From the NCBI GenBank assembly GCA_902497065.1, contig CABVDH010000002.1:62001-126000 (forward strand): 64,000 nt of DNA. The letters run 5' to 3'. Under the pieces are notes generated by a model. It was not told the origin of the DNA, ran no database searches, and saw only the letters and a program-made list of their open reading frames with translations. The stretch comes from an uncultured Collinsella sp. Lineage in GTDB: Bacteria > Actinomycetota > Coriobacteriia > Coriobacteriales > Coriobacteriaceae. This document shows, piece after piece, positions 44,092 to 52,532 of this stretch; position 1 is the first letter of the stretch; each line of letters starts with the position of its first letter. The translations under genes were made by a program, and so were the position numbers.

Positions 44092-45462
44092 ATGGCAGAC
44101 AAGAAGGAACTGGCCGCTCGTGTCCTCGAGCTCGTGGGCGGCGCCGATAACGTTGTTATGGCAACGCACTGCATTACAAGGCTGAGGTTCAACCTGAAGG
44201 ACGATAGCAAGGCAGACCTGGAGGCCCTTAAGACGCTTGACGGCGCCTTGGGCGCGCAGGTTAAAGACGGGCAGTGGCAGGTTATCATCGGCGCCAGCGT
44301 GGGGTCGGTATATGACGAATTGGAGCCCATGCTTGGCGACAGGATGGGTGGCGAGGTCTCCGCCGACGCCGAGCAGCCTGAGCTCCAAAAAGGTTCGGCT
44401 CGCGTATTCGATATCATCACCGGCATCTTCTCCGCTATCATTCCCGCACTGGTGGCGGGAGGCATCGTAAAGGGCATCCTGGCTGCTATCGCGGCTTTTG
44501 GAATCGACACGGGTGCCGGCGACTTTGCGATATTCAATATGATTTCGGATATCCCGTTCTACTTCTTGCCGTTTTTGCTGGCAATGTCTACAGCTGATAA
44601 GTTCCGAGTCAACCGTTCGCTTGCGCTTTGTGTTGCCGGATCGCTGATGTACCCGACTATTGTCAACGCTGTCGGTACGGGCGAGACGCCTCTTGCGTTG
44701 TTCGGTTTTACGGTGCCGATTTTTAGCTACGCCGATTCCGTGTTCCCGGTCATCTTTGGCGTCATTGGCTTGTCTTTTGTATATCGCGCAATCGACAAAG
44801 TCGTGCCGGATCTTTTTAAGCTCGTTGTCGTCCCGGCACTCTCCCTTGCTATCGTGATTCCGGTCAACCTGTTTGTGCTCGCTCCGATTGGTGCCTGGTG
44901 CGGTCTTGGTCTCGCCAACGGTATCGTTTGGCTATTCTCGACGTTGGGCCCTGTTGCCGGTTTTCTGCTGGGCTTCTTTATGCCGCTTATTGTGCTCTTC
45001 GGCATGCATCAGTCAACGAGCCCTATCCAGATTTCCAATATCGCAACGCTTGGGTATGACTATCTGCTCCCGATCTCTTTCTGCCATAACCTCGCCGAAA
45101 GCGGTGCGTCTTTTGGTGCGGCCCTGCGCATGACCGACGAAAAGCTCAAGTCCGCTGCAATGACGTGCGCCTTCTCAGCATTTATGGGAATTTCCGAGCC
45201 CGCCTTGTTTACCGTTCAGGTTCCTAACAGGACTCCGCTTATCGCTGCGATGATCGCGGATGGTATTGGCGGTGCGCTTACCGTTGTTCTCGGCGCAAAG
45301 TGCTTCGGCTTTGTTATGCCCGGCATTACCTCGTTGCCCGTTTATGCCGATCCAAGCGGCAATCCCATGAACCTGATCATGATTGTCGTCTGCATCGCTT
45401 TGACTTGGGTTATCTCTGCGGCGCTCTCGTTTGCGCTCTATGGTCGTTTCGACAAAAAGTAA
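44092..45462 (+). CDS. PTS beta-glucoside-type EIIBC
   Basis: A 456-residue permease. The N-terminal EIIB domain has phospho-Cys27 in THCITRLRF; the EIIC domain (about 105-455) has around ten helices, with GMHQSTSPI and GISEPALF motifs. BglF-type enzymes normally also carry EIIA at the C-terminus; here the protein ends after EIIC, so EIIA must come from elsewhere, for example the 29142 gene. TAGGAGTG precedes ATG 44092. It is co-transcribed with the GH1 gene, ending at a strong terminator. Confidence 0.93.
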   Translation: MADKKELAARVLELVGGADNVVMATHCITRLRFNLKDDSKADLEALKTLDGALGAQVKDGQWQVIIGASVGSVYDELEPMLGDRMGGEVSADAEQPELQKGSARVFDIITGIFSAIIPALVAGGIVKGILAAIAAFGIDTGAGDFAIFNMISDIPFYFLPFLLAMSTADKFRVNRSLALCVAGSLMYPTIVNAVGTGETPLALFGFTVPIFSYADSVFPVIFGVIGLSFVYRAIDKVVPDLFKLVVVPALSLAIVIPVNLFVLAPIGAWCGLGLANGIVWLFSTLGPVAGFLLGFFMPLIVLFGMHQSTSPIQISNIATLGYDYLLPISFCHNLAESGASFGAALRMTDEKLKSAAMTCAFSAFMGISEPALFTVQVPNRTPLIAAMIADGIGGALTVVLGAKCFGFVMPGITSLPVYADPSGNPMNLIMIVVCIALTWVISAALSFALYGRFDKK

Positions 45463-45491
45463 CGACGTTTTGAGATAGACAATATTAATCG

Positions 45492-45534
45492 GCCGCTCGC
45501 CGGGGAATCGTTTTACGACGCCCCGGCGAGCGGC
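45492..45534 (+). terminator. Terminator of the GH1-EIIBC operon
   Basis: GCCGCTCGCCGGGG pairs with CCCCGGCGAGCGGC, a 14-bp stem; ATTTCATT follows. Confidence 0.9.
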
Positions 45535-45577
45535 ATTTCATTGGTGGGGGCGTGTCGTGCCGCCACGCCCTGTCGCG

Positions 45578-47710
45578 CTAGTTGCGGCGTCCGCCTCCGT
45601 TGGCGCCCTGTCGTCCCTGGGCCGCGCGGTTACGGCCTGCGGTGTTCTGCGCACGCGACATGCCGCTGTGCCCCTTGCTGCCTTTGGGTCCCTTGCCGCC
45701 GCCGCCATGCGGTTTGCCGCCCTTCTTACCGGTGCCATGCCCACCGCCAGCAGACGTCTCGCCCGGGCGTGGCGGCACGGGGCGAATCAGGCAATGCTTG
45801 GTGTAGCCAATCAGATCGCGGCGGCCGGCTTTTTCCAGCGCCTCGCGCACGAGCTTGTAGTTCTCGGGCTTGCGATACTGGATGAGCGCGCGCTGCATGG
45901 CCTTCTCGTGCGGGTCGCGCGCCACGTAGATCGGCTGCATAGTGCGTGGATCCACGCCGGTGTAGTACATGCAGGTCGACATGGTGGACGGGGTGGGGTA
46001 GAAGTCCTGCACCTGTTCGGGCATGTAGCCCATGTCGCGCACGGCCTCGGCAAGGTCCACAGCTTCCTTCATCGTTGAACCGGGGTGGCTCGAGATCAGG
46101 TACGGCACCACATACTGCTTGAGTCCGTATTCGCGGTTCAGGCGTTCAAATTTACGGCAGAACGCGTCGTAGACGGCGCGGCTCGGCTTGCCCATCACGG
46201 ACAGCACCGCGTCGCTCACATGCTCGGGCGCTACGCGCAGCTGGCCCGAGACATGGTGCTCCAGCAGCTCGCGCAAAAACTCGTCCGAGGCATCGGCCAT
46301 GGTGTAGTCAAAGCGGATGCCGCTGCGGACGAAGACCTTCTTGACGCCCGGCAGCTGGCGCAGGTCGCGCAGCAACTGCGTGTAGCCGCTCTCGTCGACC
46401 ACCATGTTCTTGCATACGCTCGGCCACAGGCAGCGCTTGTTCTTGCACACGCCGTGCTTGAGCTGCTTGTCGCAGGCAGGGCGGCTAAAGTTTGCCGTCG
46501 GTCCGCCCACGTCGTTGATGTAGCCCTTAAACTCGGGATCGCGCGTGAGCAGCTCGGCCTCGCGCATGATCGAATCGTGGCTGCGCATCTGCAGCACGCG
46601 CCCCTGGTGGAAGGTGAGGGCGCAAAACGAGCACTCGCCAAAACAGCCACGGTTGGAGCTAATGGAAAACTTGATCTCGGCAAAGGCCGGCACGCCGCCT
46701 GCCGCGTCGTAGTCGGGATGCCAATCGCGTGCGTAGGGGAGCTCGGCCACCTCGTCCATCTCATCGGTGGTGAGCGTCGCCGATGGCGGGTTCTGCACCA
46801 CATAGACGCTGTTGGGGTAGGGCTCTACCAGGCGGTGTCCGGTGATGGGGTCCATATTCTGCTGCTGCACATTGAAGCTGCGTGCGTAGTTGAGCTTGTC
46901 GGCGGTAAGGTCGTCCCAGCTGGGCAGCAGGTCGTAGTCGTAGACCTCGTCGAGCGAACCCGTGCGGTAGACGGTGCCGTTGATATAGGTGATCTGATCG
47001 ACGGGCAGTCCCGCGTCGAGCGCGTCGGCGATCTCGACAATCGCGTGCTCGCCCATGCCGTAGATGAGGATGTCGGCGCCCGAGTCGAGCAGTACCGAGC
47101 GCTTGAGCTTGTCCTGCCAGTAGTCGTAGTGAGCCAGGCGGCGCAGGCTTGCCTCGATGCCGCCGATGATGATGGGAGCGTCCTTGAACGTCTGACGGAT
47201 GAGGTTGCCGTAGACCGTGACGGCACGATTGGGGCGGTGCCCCTCCTCGCCACCGGGGGTATAGGCGTCGGTATGGCGACGGTGCTTGGTCACCGAATAG
47301 TGGTTGACCATGGAGTCCATGTTGCCGGCGCTGACCAAAAAGCCCAGGCGCGGCTCACCGAGCACCGTGATGCTGGCGGGGTCGGTCCAGTCGGGCTGGC
47401 AGATGATGCCCACTTTGTAGCCGTGCGCGTCGAGGACGCGGCTGATGATGGCCATACCAAAGCTGGGGTGGTCCACGTAGGCGTCGCCGCAGATGTAGAC
47501 AAAGTCGCACTGGTCCCAGCCGCGCGCATCCATGTCGGCGCGGCTGACGGGGAGGAACTTATCGCGGCCCGGGCGCCAGGGGCGTGTGAGCGCTGCTGGG
47601 GTATGCGTGGTGTGCCCACCCTGCGCCTTACCGCCGCGCTTTTGCTGCTGGCCCTGTTTGCCCTGCTGACTGCGCTGGTTGTTCTGAGCGTGCTGAGGCT
47701 TTTTTGCCAC
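45578..47710 (-). CDS. YgiQ-family radical SAM protein
   Basis: A 710-residue member of the UPF0313/YgiQ family of unknown reaction. The radical SAM motif CxxxCxxC is in RGCFGECSFCAL (about 354-362). The N-terminal YgiQ region contains FLPVSRADMDARGWDQCD. A Gln/Lys-rich start and a Gly-rich basic tail (GGGHGTGKKGG to the end) are low-complexity additions. GTG 47710 follows GGGAGG four bases upstream; the frame to 47791 runs through an inverted repeat and is rejected. It is divergent from the YoaK-like gene. Confidence 0.9.
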   Translation of the reverse strand: MAKKPQHAQNNQRSQQGKQGQQQKRGGKAQGGHTTHTPAALTRPWRPGRDKFLPVSRADMDARGWDQCDFVYICGDAYVDHPSFGMAIISRVLDAHGYKVGIICQPDWTDPASITVLGEPRLGFLVSAGNMDSMVNHYSVTKHRRHTDAYTPGGEEGHRPNRAVTVYGNLIRQTFKDAPIIIGGIEASLRRLAHYDYWQDKLKRSVLLDSGADILIYGMGEHAIVEIADALDAGLPVDQITYINGTVYRTGSLDEVYDYDLLPSWDDLTADKLNYARSFNVQQQNMDPITGHRLVEPYPNSVYVVQNPPSATLTTDEMDEVAELPYARDWHPDYDAAGGVPAFAEIKFSISSNRGCFGECSFCALTFHQGRVLQMRSHDSIMREAELLTRDPEFKGYINDVGGPTANFSRPACDKQLKHGVCKNKRCLWPSVCKNMVVDESGYTQLLRDLRQLPGVKKVFVRSGIRFDYTMADASDEFLRELLEHHVSGQLRVAPEHVSDAVLSVMGKPSRAVYDAFCRKFERLNREYGLKQYVVPYLISSHPGSTMKEAVDLAEAVRDMGYMPEQVQDFYPTPSTMSTCMYYTGVDPRTMQPIYVARDPHEKAMQRALIQYRKPENYKLVREALEKAGRRDLIGYTKHCLIRPVPPRPGETSAGGGHGTGKKGGKPHGGGGKGPKGSKGHSGMSRAQNTAGRNRAAQGRQGANGGGRRN

Positions 47711-47747
47711 GATCCCTCCCGGTGTTTGTATGCTGCACGTAATTGTA

Positions 47748-47782
47748 ACCAGTCTTTTTGGGACGGGGCTAAAAAGACTGGT
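47748..47782. promoter_or_regulatory. Perfect 12-bp inverted repeat between ygiQ and yoaK genes
   Basis: ACCAGTCTTTTT (47748-47759) is exactly inverted at 47771-47782, with an 11-nt loop. It lies in a divergent gap, so an operator is more likely than a terminator, although T-runs occur inside the stem. Confidence 0.6.
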
Positions 47783-47963
47783 GGAGTACATGAGCTAGCG
47801 GATCGGCGTGTCGATGCGGGTGTCGTTTGTTTCCAGACTGTGTATCCCTGTGTCGAAGGGGTCGTCTCGCGCGCACGCCATGTTGTCAATGGGTTACAGT
47901 ATGAACGGCGGCTATGTTTCCGCCAACGCACGAGAGAGTCGTCAACAAGGAGGATGCACGACG

Positions 47964-48680
47964 ATGCAGCGTGCCAAACAGATATCGGAGTCTATTGAGC
48001 TGGGCATCATCTTGGCGCTCGCCGGTGGCTTTATGGACGTGTATTCGTACATTGGGCGCGACCATGTTTTCGCCAACGCGCAGACAGGCAACATCCTGCT
48101 CGTGGGCGTGAGCATCTCGGAGGGCAACTGGGCACTTGCGGGGCGCTACTTCTTCCCTGTGGTGTCGTTTGCCGTGGGTATTATGCTTGCCGATCTGGTA
48201 CACGAGCGGTTTGGCAGCGTGATCCACTGGCGTCAGGTGACGGTGTTCTTTGAAGCCGTCATCTTACTGGGCGTGAGCTTTATCCCGGGCGGCAATTTCA
48301 ACCTGCTCGCCAACTGCCTCACCTCGTTTGCCTGCGGCATGCAGGTCGAGAGCTTCCGCAAGATCCACGGTCACGGCATCGCTACGACCATGTGCATCGG
48401 CAACTTGCGCAACGCGCTGCAAAACGTGGACGATTACATCATCACCCACAGGCGCGGCTTTTTGGAAAACGGCCTGCTGTACTTTGGCGTGATCCTTACC
48501 TTTGTGTTTGGCGCCGTGTTGGGCAACTGGTGTATTGAGCGCATGGGCCTGCACGCCATCGTCGTGGCGAGCTTGCTGCTGTTTGTCGCGTTTGCCATCA
48601 TGTTCATCGACCGCGAGCGCGACTTGCGCTTACGCTGGAAGGTTGCGGCCGAGGCTTGGAAAGAGGGCTGCCGAAAGTAA
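47964..48680 (+). CDS. YoaK-family (DUF1275) membrane protein
   Basis: A 238-residue protein with about six membrane helices. GGFMDVYSYIG, FANAQTGNILL and the LRNALQ region are typical of DUF1275. Function in bacteria is not established; a transport role has been suggested. AAGGAGG lies 9 nt before ATG 47964; the in-frame extension to 47808 has no support. It ends before two hairpins. Confidence 0.88.
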   Translation: MQRAKQISESIELGIILALAGGFMDVYSYIGRDHVFANAQTGNILLVGVSISEGNWALAGRYFFPVVSFAVGIMLADLVHERFGSVIHWRQVTVFFEAVILLGVSFIPGGNFNLLANCLTSFACGMQVESFRKIHGHGIATTMCIGNLRNALQNVDDYIITHRRGFLENGLLYFGVILTFVFGAVLGNWCIERMGLHAIVVASLLLFVAFAIMFIDRERDLRLRWKVAAEAWKEGCRK

Positions 48681-48689
48681 CCGAATGCG

Positions 48690-48764
48690 GCAAAGGGGCT
48701 GTCCCTTTGCCAGATAGATCGATAATGGGGAGGGGACGGCCATCTCAGCCGCCCCTTTTTGAGT
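48690..48764 (+). terminator. Two hairpins after the YoaK gene
   Basis: GGCAAAGGG with CCCTTTGCC (48690-48712), then AGGGGACGGC with GCCGCCCCT (48732-48757) followed by TTTTT. The second is a good intrinsic terminator and marks the left edge of the A+T-rich island. Confidence 0.8.
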
Positions 48765-48885
48765 CTTAAGCCTAAGGTGCATGTTTGTAATGACAAGATT
48801 TGACGTCAGCAAAGCGTGCTGCTTAAGGCTATAGAATAAAAATGTCATCTTTCTAGCTATAATTATTAGTTGAGGGGATGGACAT

Positions 48886-50649
48886 ATGCCAGAGCTTTTT
48901 ATTCAAAATAAGACGACAGTAATCAAGTTGATGGCGCTCTGCATTTTATCTGCCCTGGTGGAGCTGTCTGTTGTTAAAGCTGAATCGTTGATAATAGACT
49001 ATGGCCTGCTTCGCTCTAATTATCGTAACGTTTTATGCATTGGGTTAGGCCTGCTAGTATTGCTCTCAGTTGAGCTGGTGACAAACCTGTTCAGATCAAA
49101 ATATGCGGAGCAATTGGCTTCCGATGGCACTAACTGCTTCTATAGATTGCTTGCCCGCCATGCTTTAGAGCGGCCCTTAGTTTTAGCAAAAGACAGTGAC
49201 TACCTGTTATCGCGCATTGAAGAGGCTGGGAACCTACAGCCGATGATTGGAATATTTACAACTGCGTTTCTTCCGTGCCTAGTGACGGGTTTGGTATCAT
49301 TTGTGGCACTATCTAATATCTCTTTGTTGCTTTTGATTCCTGTTTGTGTTTCGGCATTGTTTATTTCGCTTCTATATCCGTTCGCTCTTAGTAAGCTATC
49401 GACTAAGAGCGAAAAGGCATTGGAGGCCCAGGCGAGGGGTTCTGCTTATTTAGCCCAACTAATAAATTGTCGACTTTACATTCGTATTTCTCGTTCAATT
49501 AACTTGGAATTACTTCGCTATAAAAAGATGCTTAAAGCCTGCAGGAACTCTCGAGTTGAGGAGAGTGTCTTTGCGAGATTGGCAACTGAAATAGTTGACG
49601 CTGGCAACATCATTACTGGCTTGCTTTCAGTTCTGCTGCTTATTTTCCTTGTGTCAAAGCGCGGACTGACGGTCGGGATTGCGGTGCAGAGCTATCAACT
49701 TGTACTTCTATGCTATTCTCCTTTTCCTCTTGTTCTGAATTGTTGGGCTCAGCTTCAGCCGCCGTTTAGATCGTTGCACCGTGTCTTGGAATTACGTCGT
49801 CTTTTGGAAGCTGAAAAACCTAATTTGATATGTTTCGATCACGCTGATCGAATTAGTTGGAAAGGAATCATTCTCTCGTTTTCGTCGAACGAAACTAATG
49901 AGAGAATAACAATTCCAGATTGCACGATACAGGCACCTTGTCTGGTTTTAGTAAGCGGCCCTAATGCATGTGGTAAATCTTCATTTCTGGAAGTATTGAA
50001 CGGATTATTGTCGCCAGTTGCTGGCAGACTGTGTGTTAATGAGTCTACTGTCATTTTCGATGGTTCGACTTTAATCCAGCTACCCTGCGCAACTATGCCG
50101 CAAAGACATTTGATAATGGGGGGAACTTTCAGGAAGGCTCTTTACTATGGTCTTGTAGATATTGACTCTGAAAAACTCATCTATCTTTTGAAGGGTTTTA
50201 GCCTCGATAAATTATTTGAAGTAAATCCCATCATTGGAGCTAGGGGACACAATTTGTCTGGCGGAGAACTGGCTTCTCTATTACTTTGTAGGGCCTTTCT
50301 GAGCAGTTATTCTATTATTATTTTGGATGAGCCTTGCAACAATTTAGATAATGCTTCGATATCCTTTTTGAAGATGGTGGTTGCGCAGGAGATGAAAGAG
50401 CGAATCGTCATCATTGCGGATCATGGACATGGTTTCGAACAATTTGCAGACTATGTAATACAGTTTCAGGAGCCAGAAAAAAACTATCTAGCTCCTGAAC
50501 GTTGCTACGAACTGCTTTTTGCGATTTATTCGAGATGCTCTTCAATCCGAGCCCTCAGAAGGGCAATGGCTATGGGTATTCCAATTGCGGCGGCCAATTC
50601 GGCTTTATCCAAAACCTGTATGCTAAAGCACGATTGTTTATCACATTGA
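48886..50649 (+). CDS. Peptide ABC exporter of the RiPP cluster
   Basis: A 587-residue half-transporter: six membrane helices (about 12-300), then an ATPase with Walker A GPNACGKSS, signature LSGGELASLLLC, Walker B IIILDEPCNNLD and the switch His in IIADHGHG. There is no N-terminal C39 peptidase, so leader removal must occur elsewhere. GAGGGG precedes ATG 48886, and TATAAT at 48858-48863 is a probable -10. The gene is A+T-rich, with many TTA, ATA and AGA codons, unlike flanking genes. Its 3' end overlaps the convergent LURP-like gene by 124 bp. Export of the mature Cys-rich peptide is inferred. Confidence 0.85.
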   Translation: MPELFIQNKTTVIKLMALCILSALVELSVVKAESLIIDYGLLRSNYRNVLCIGLGLLVLLSVELVTNLFRSKYAEQLASDGTNCFYRLLARHALERPLVLAKDSDYLLSRIEEAGNLQPMIGIFTTAFLPCLVTGLVSFVALSNISLLLLIPVCVSALFISLLYPFALSKLSTKSEKALEAQARGSAYLAQLINCRLYIRISRSINLELLRYKKMLKACRNSRVEESVFARLATEIVDAGNIITGLLSVLLLIFLVSKRGLTVGIAVQSYQLVLLCYSPFPLVLNCWAQLQPPFRSLHRVLELRRLLEAEKPNLICFDHADRISWKGIILSFSSNETNERITIPDCTIQAPCLVLVSGPNACGKSSFLEVLNGLLSPVAGRLCVNESTVIFDGSTLIQLPCATMPQRHLIMGGTFRKALYYGLVDIDSEKLIYLLKGFSLDKLFEVNPIIGARGHNLSGGELASLLLCRAFLSSYSIIILDEPCNNLDNASISFLKMVVAQEMKERIVIIADHGHGFEQFADYVIQFQEPEKNYLAPERCYELLFAIYSRCSSIRALRRAMAMGIPIAAANSALSKTCMLKHDCLSH

Positions 50650-51065
50650 AGGACGATAACTGAAGATAGCTTCACTTCCCGTTGGCTGAATATGTCGTAA
50701 TCTCCAAATAGGAAGTTACCTTTTATTGTGTAATTCGGTATGTTCGTTACGCACTTCATCTCAAGTCTGTTTAGGCCATAATCGAACACCGCAACTTCCT
50801 TGTGTTCGATGATGAGCGCAACCCTGGGCATGTTACTAAAACCACCGTCGACGACAGTAAAGAGTTTTTCATTTGCATCGTCATAAACGGTATATTTTAG
50901 ACTCAATAGCTGTCCTAGTGGACCCGTGAACCCATGTCTTTTGATATTGAGGTTGTCTCCGGCTGGGTTGATGAGAGCTAGAGCATGCGGATAAGGGTTA
51001 CCTTCAATTGAGATTCGATATTCGTTTGTAGCCGTCTTGCTCGATTTAGGACCAGTAGCCACCAC
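50526..51065 (-). CDS. LURP-one-related (LOR) fold protein
   Basis: A 179-residue protein with the tubby/LURP-one pattern: repeated short beta strands (HGFTGPLGQLLSLKYTVYD, YTIKGNFLFGDYDIFS) and a final hydrophobic helix (LAAAIGIPIAIALL). The family's role in bacteria is unclear; scramblase-like or ligand-binding roles are proposed for relatives. It starts with GTG 51065 (or 51062), overlapping the last codons of the Cys-rich peptide gene, so its translation should be coupled. I infer an immunity, delivery or peptide-binding role, with low certainty. Confidence 0.75.
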   Translation of the reverse strand: MVATGPKSSKTATNEYRISIEGNPYPHALALINPAGDNLNIKRHGFTGPLGQLLSLKYTVYDDANEKLFTVVDGGFSNMPRVALIIEHKEVAVFDYGLNRLEMKCVTNIPNYTIKGNFLFGDYDIFSQREVKLSSVIVLQCDKQSCFSIQVLDKAELAAAIGIPIAIALLRARIEEHLE

Positions 51066-51225
51066 GCGTCATCGCCTCGATCGAATTGGAACCGACTTCT
51101 GCTTCGTGCGGAGAATTGCGCAGTATGTTGCAGTACATGCAGCTGCAATAACCGCATGGGCAATTTCTAACAAAATGAATGACGCTATTTACTGCATGCA
51201 TGTTAAATGGACGAATACTTCTCAT
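51046..51225 (-). CDS. Cys-rich RiPP precursor peptide (59 aa)
   Basis: A short gene easily missed. ATG 51225 has GGGAGG six bases upstream, inside the end of the acyl-carrier-like gene, which it overlaps by 23 nt. The stop (51046-51048) overlaps the LURP-like start. The peptide begins MRSIRPFNMHAVNSV, then FVRN and CPCGYCSCMYC: Cys at 22, 24, 27, 29 and 32, a CxCxxCxCxxC core, and ends TRGGYWS. Radical SAM/SPASM clusters of this kind cross-link Cys sulfur to neighbouring residues. A leader of about 20 residues and a modified Cys core are inferred from context. Confidence 0.85.
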   Translation of the reverse strand: MRSIRPFNMHAVNSVIHFVRNCPCGYCSCMYCNILRNSPHEAEVGSNSIEAMTRGGYWS

Positions 51226-51517
51226 GATCTGCCTCCCATTGTTCGATTGTTTCTGACTGTTCTATTACCTTCTTCACCTCCTCAACACTGTTGAACCCTA
51301 GGTTTTCAATCGACGAGTACTCAACGTAAACAGAAAACCTGCTTTCAAGATAAATAAGCAGTCGAACTAAATCTGATGAGGACAAGTTGAATGGCGGGTC
51401 GGTCAATTGCTGATTTCTTAGATTTTGGTCAAATTGAGTCAAATCCAAATCTCTAATATTGCTTATCGCTTTTTCGATTTCTGCGTAGATGGTTTCATCT
51501 TTACGATATGCTGTCAT
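51203..51517 (-). CDS. Acyl-carrier-related protein of the peptide maturation cluster
   Basis: A 104-residue acidic helical protein. Its second half matches acyl carrier proteins (SSSDLVRLLIYLESRFSVYV and FNSVEEVKKVI), but the DSL motif whose Ser takes phosphopantetheine reads SSSDL, so prosthetic loading is doubtful. I associate it, from memory, with the TIGRFAM family of peptide-maturation acyl-carrier-related proteins found in clostridial Cys-rich peptide clusters. Its ATG overlaps the stop of the upstream maturation gene by 4 nt. Confidence 0.75.
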   Translation of the reverse strand: MTAYRKDETIYAEIEKAISNIRDLDLTQFDQNLRNQQLTDPPFNLSSSDLVRLLIYLESRFSVYVEYSSIENLGFNSVEEVKKVIEQSETIEQWEADHEKYSSI

Positions 51518-52527
51518 TTCAGCACCCCAATATCGAAATCAAACAACTCGTTCTCGATTGTTTTGCAGCATAGTAATGATTCTTCTGGATCTAAGCTGGC
51601 TGAGAAACAGGGCATTCCTCTTAGTCGAAGTTCTCTTGCTGCTTGAATTGCTTTATCGCTAGATGAATAGCTTATTTGAAACCTATGCGTCTCCAACCCT
51701 TCAGTGGCGTCAAGTACTTCGTTTGTAATTTCAAATTGAACTTTCTCTGCTTGCGTTAGCGTTTCAATTATGGGCATGAGCCCAAGCATTATGTCGTAGT
51801 CGGCTATCGTGTATGGGATATTGATAATGGCCAAGTCAGGGCAGAAAGCTCGACATGCAGCAATCGATCCTAATCCGTAATCTCCGTAAATGTGGTCGTC
51901 GTATTTCATAAGCACATTGGGCGTTTCTAATAGAGCTAGGTCGGATTTATCATTCTCAATGATGATGTTGATCTGCTCATTCATTTTGATGACGGCGGAT
52001 TGGCCACCATCAAAACTAAGGGTGTTGCAGCCCCAGATTTCATTTAAAGGATTGAAGCTCAAAGCGCATAGATTGGGATGGTGCTTTCTCATCTCGCTAA
52101 CGATGCTGCTAAACGTAATTGTTGAATCGGCGGGTGTATATAGATTCCCGACAACAATTTTTGGTATCAGGGCTAATTCCTGCATGTCGCTTTTGCTAGA
52201 CTCAATTTGTTCAGTGGCGAGTTGACTGACAACCTTCTTATTTACAGAATGTGCATAGGTTTCAGCGTGTTTACTAAATTCTATGAGTCCTGTGGCGCTT
52301 TCTTTCGTCGATAAAACGACAACCAGGTCTGATTCATCGATTGTCGTTACATAGTTAATTCGATTTCTTATGCCAATTTCTTTGCAATTAACAAGGTTGG
52401 CAACATCTACGCCGTCCGGTAGAATGCCGCATGGTGTTGATACCCGAATATTGTAGCCAACTCCTAGCAATCCAATTAGAAGAGGATAGTCAGCTCTCGT
52501 GAAAGATATAAGTCCAATTGTCTTCAT
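51514..52527 (-). CDS. Peptide maturation system protein (337 aa)
   Basis: A 337-residue soluble protein with alternating beta strands and helices (IGLISFTRADYPLLIGL, SDLVVVLSTKES, SDLALLETPNVLM, LAIINIPYTIADYDIMLG), suggesting a Rossmann-like or two-domain fold without a classical nucleotide loop. By gene order it fits the peptide maturation family known as TIGR04066 in CcpM-type clusters; this is from memory and untested. It starts 5 bp after the radical SAM gene stop. A substrate-binding or partner role for the maturase is inferred. Confidence 0.75.
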   Translation of the reverse strand: MKTIGLISFTRADYPLLIGLLGVGYNIRVSTPCGILPDGVDVANLVNCKEIGIRNRINYVTTIDESDLVVVLSTKESATGLIEFSKHAETYAHSVNKKVVSQLATEQIESSKSDMQELALIPKIVVGNLYTPADSTITFSSIVSEMRKHHPNLCALSFNPLNEIWGCNTLSFDGGQSAVIKMNEQINIIIENDKSDLALLETPNVLMKYDDHIYGDYGLGSIAACRAFCPDLAIINIPYTIADYDIMLGLMPIIETLTQAEKVQFEITNEVLDATEGLETHRFQISYSSSDKAIQAARELRLRGMPCFSASLDPEESLLCCKTIENELFDFDIGVLK

Positions 52528-52532
52528 GATTA

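Noticed and set aside
50978..51163. Alternative 61-residue minus-strand peptide in the RiPP operon
   Set aside because: It lacks a good ribosome site and lies in a different frame from the Cys-rich peptide, which has strong signals and overlaps typical of the operon.
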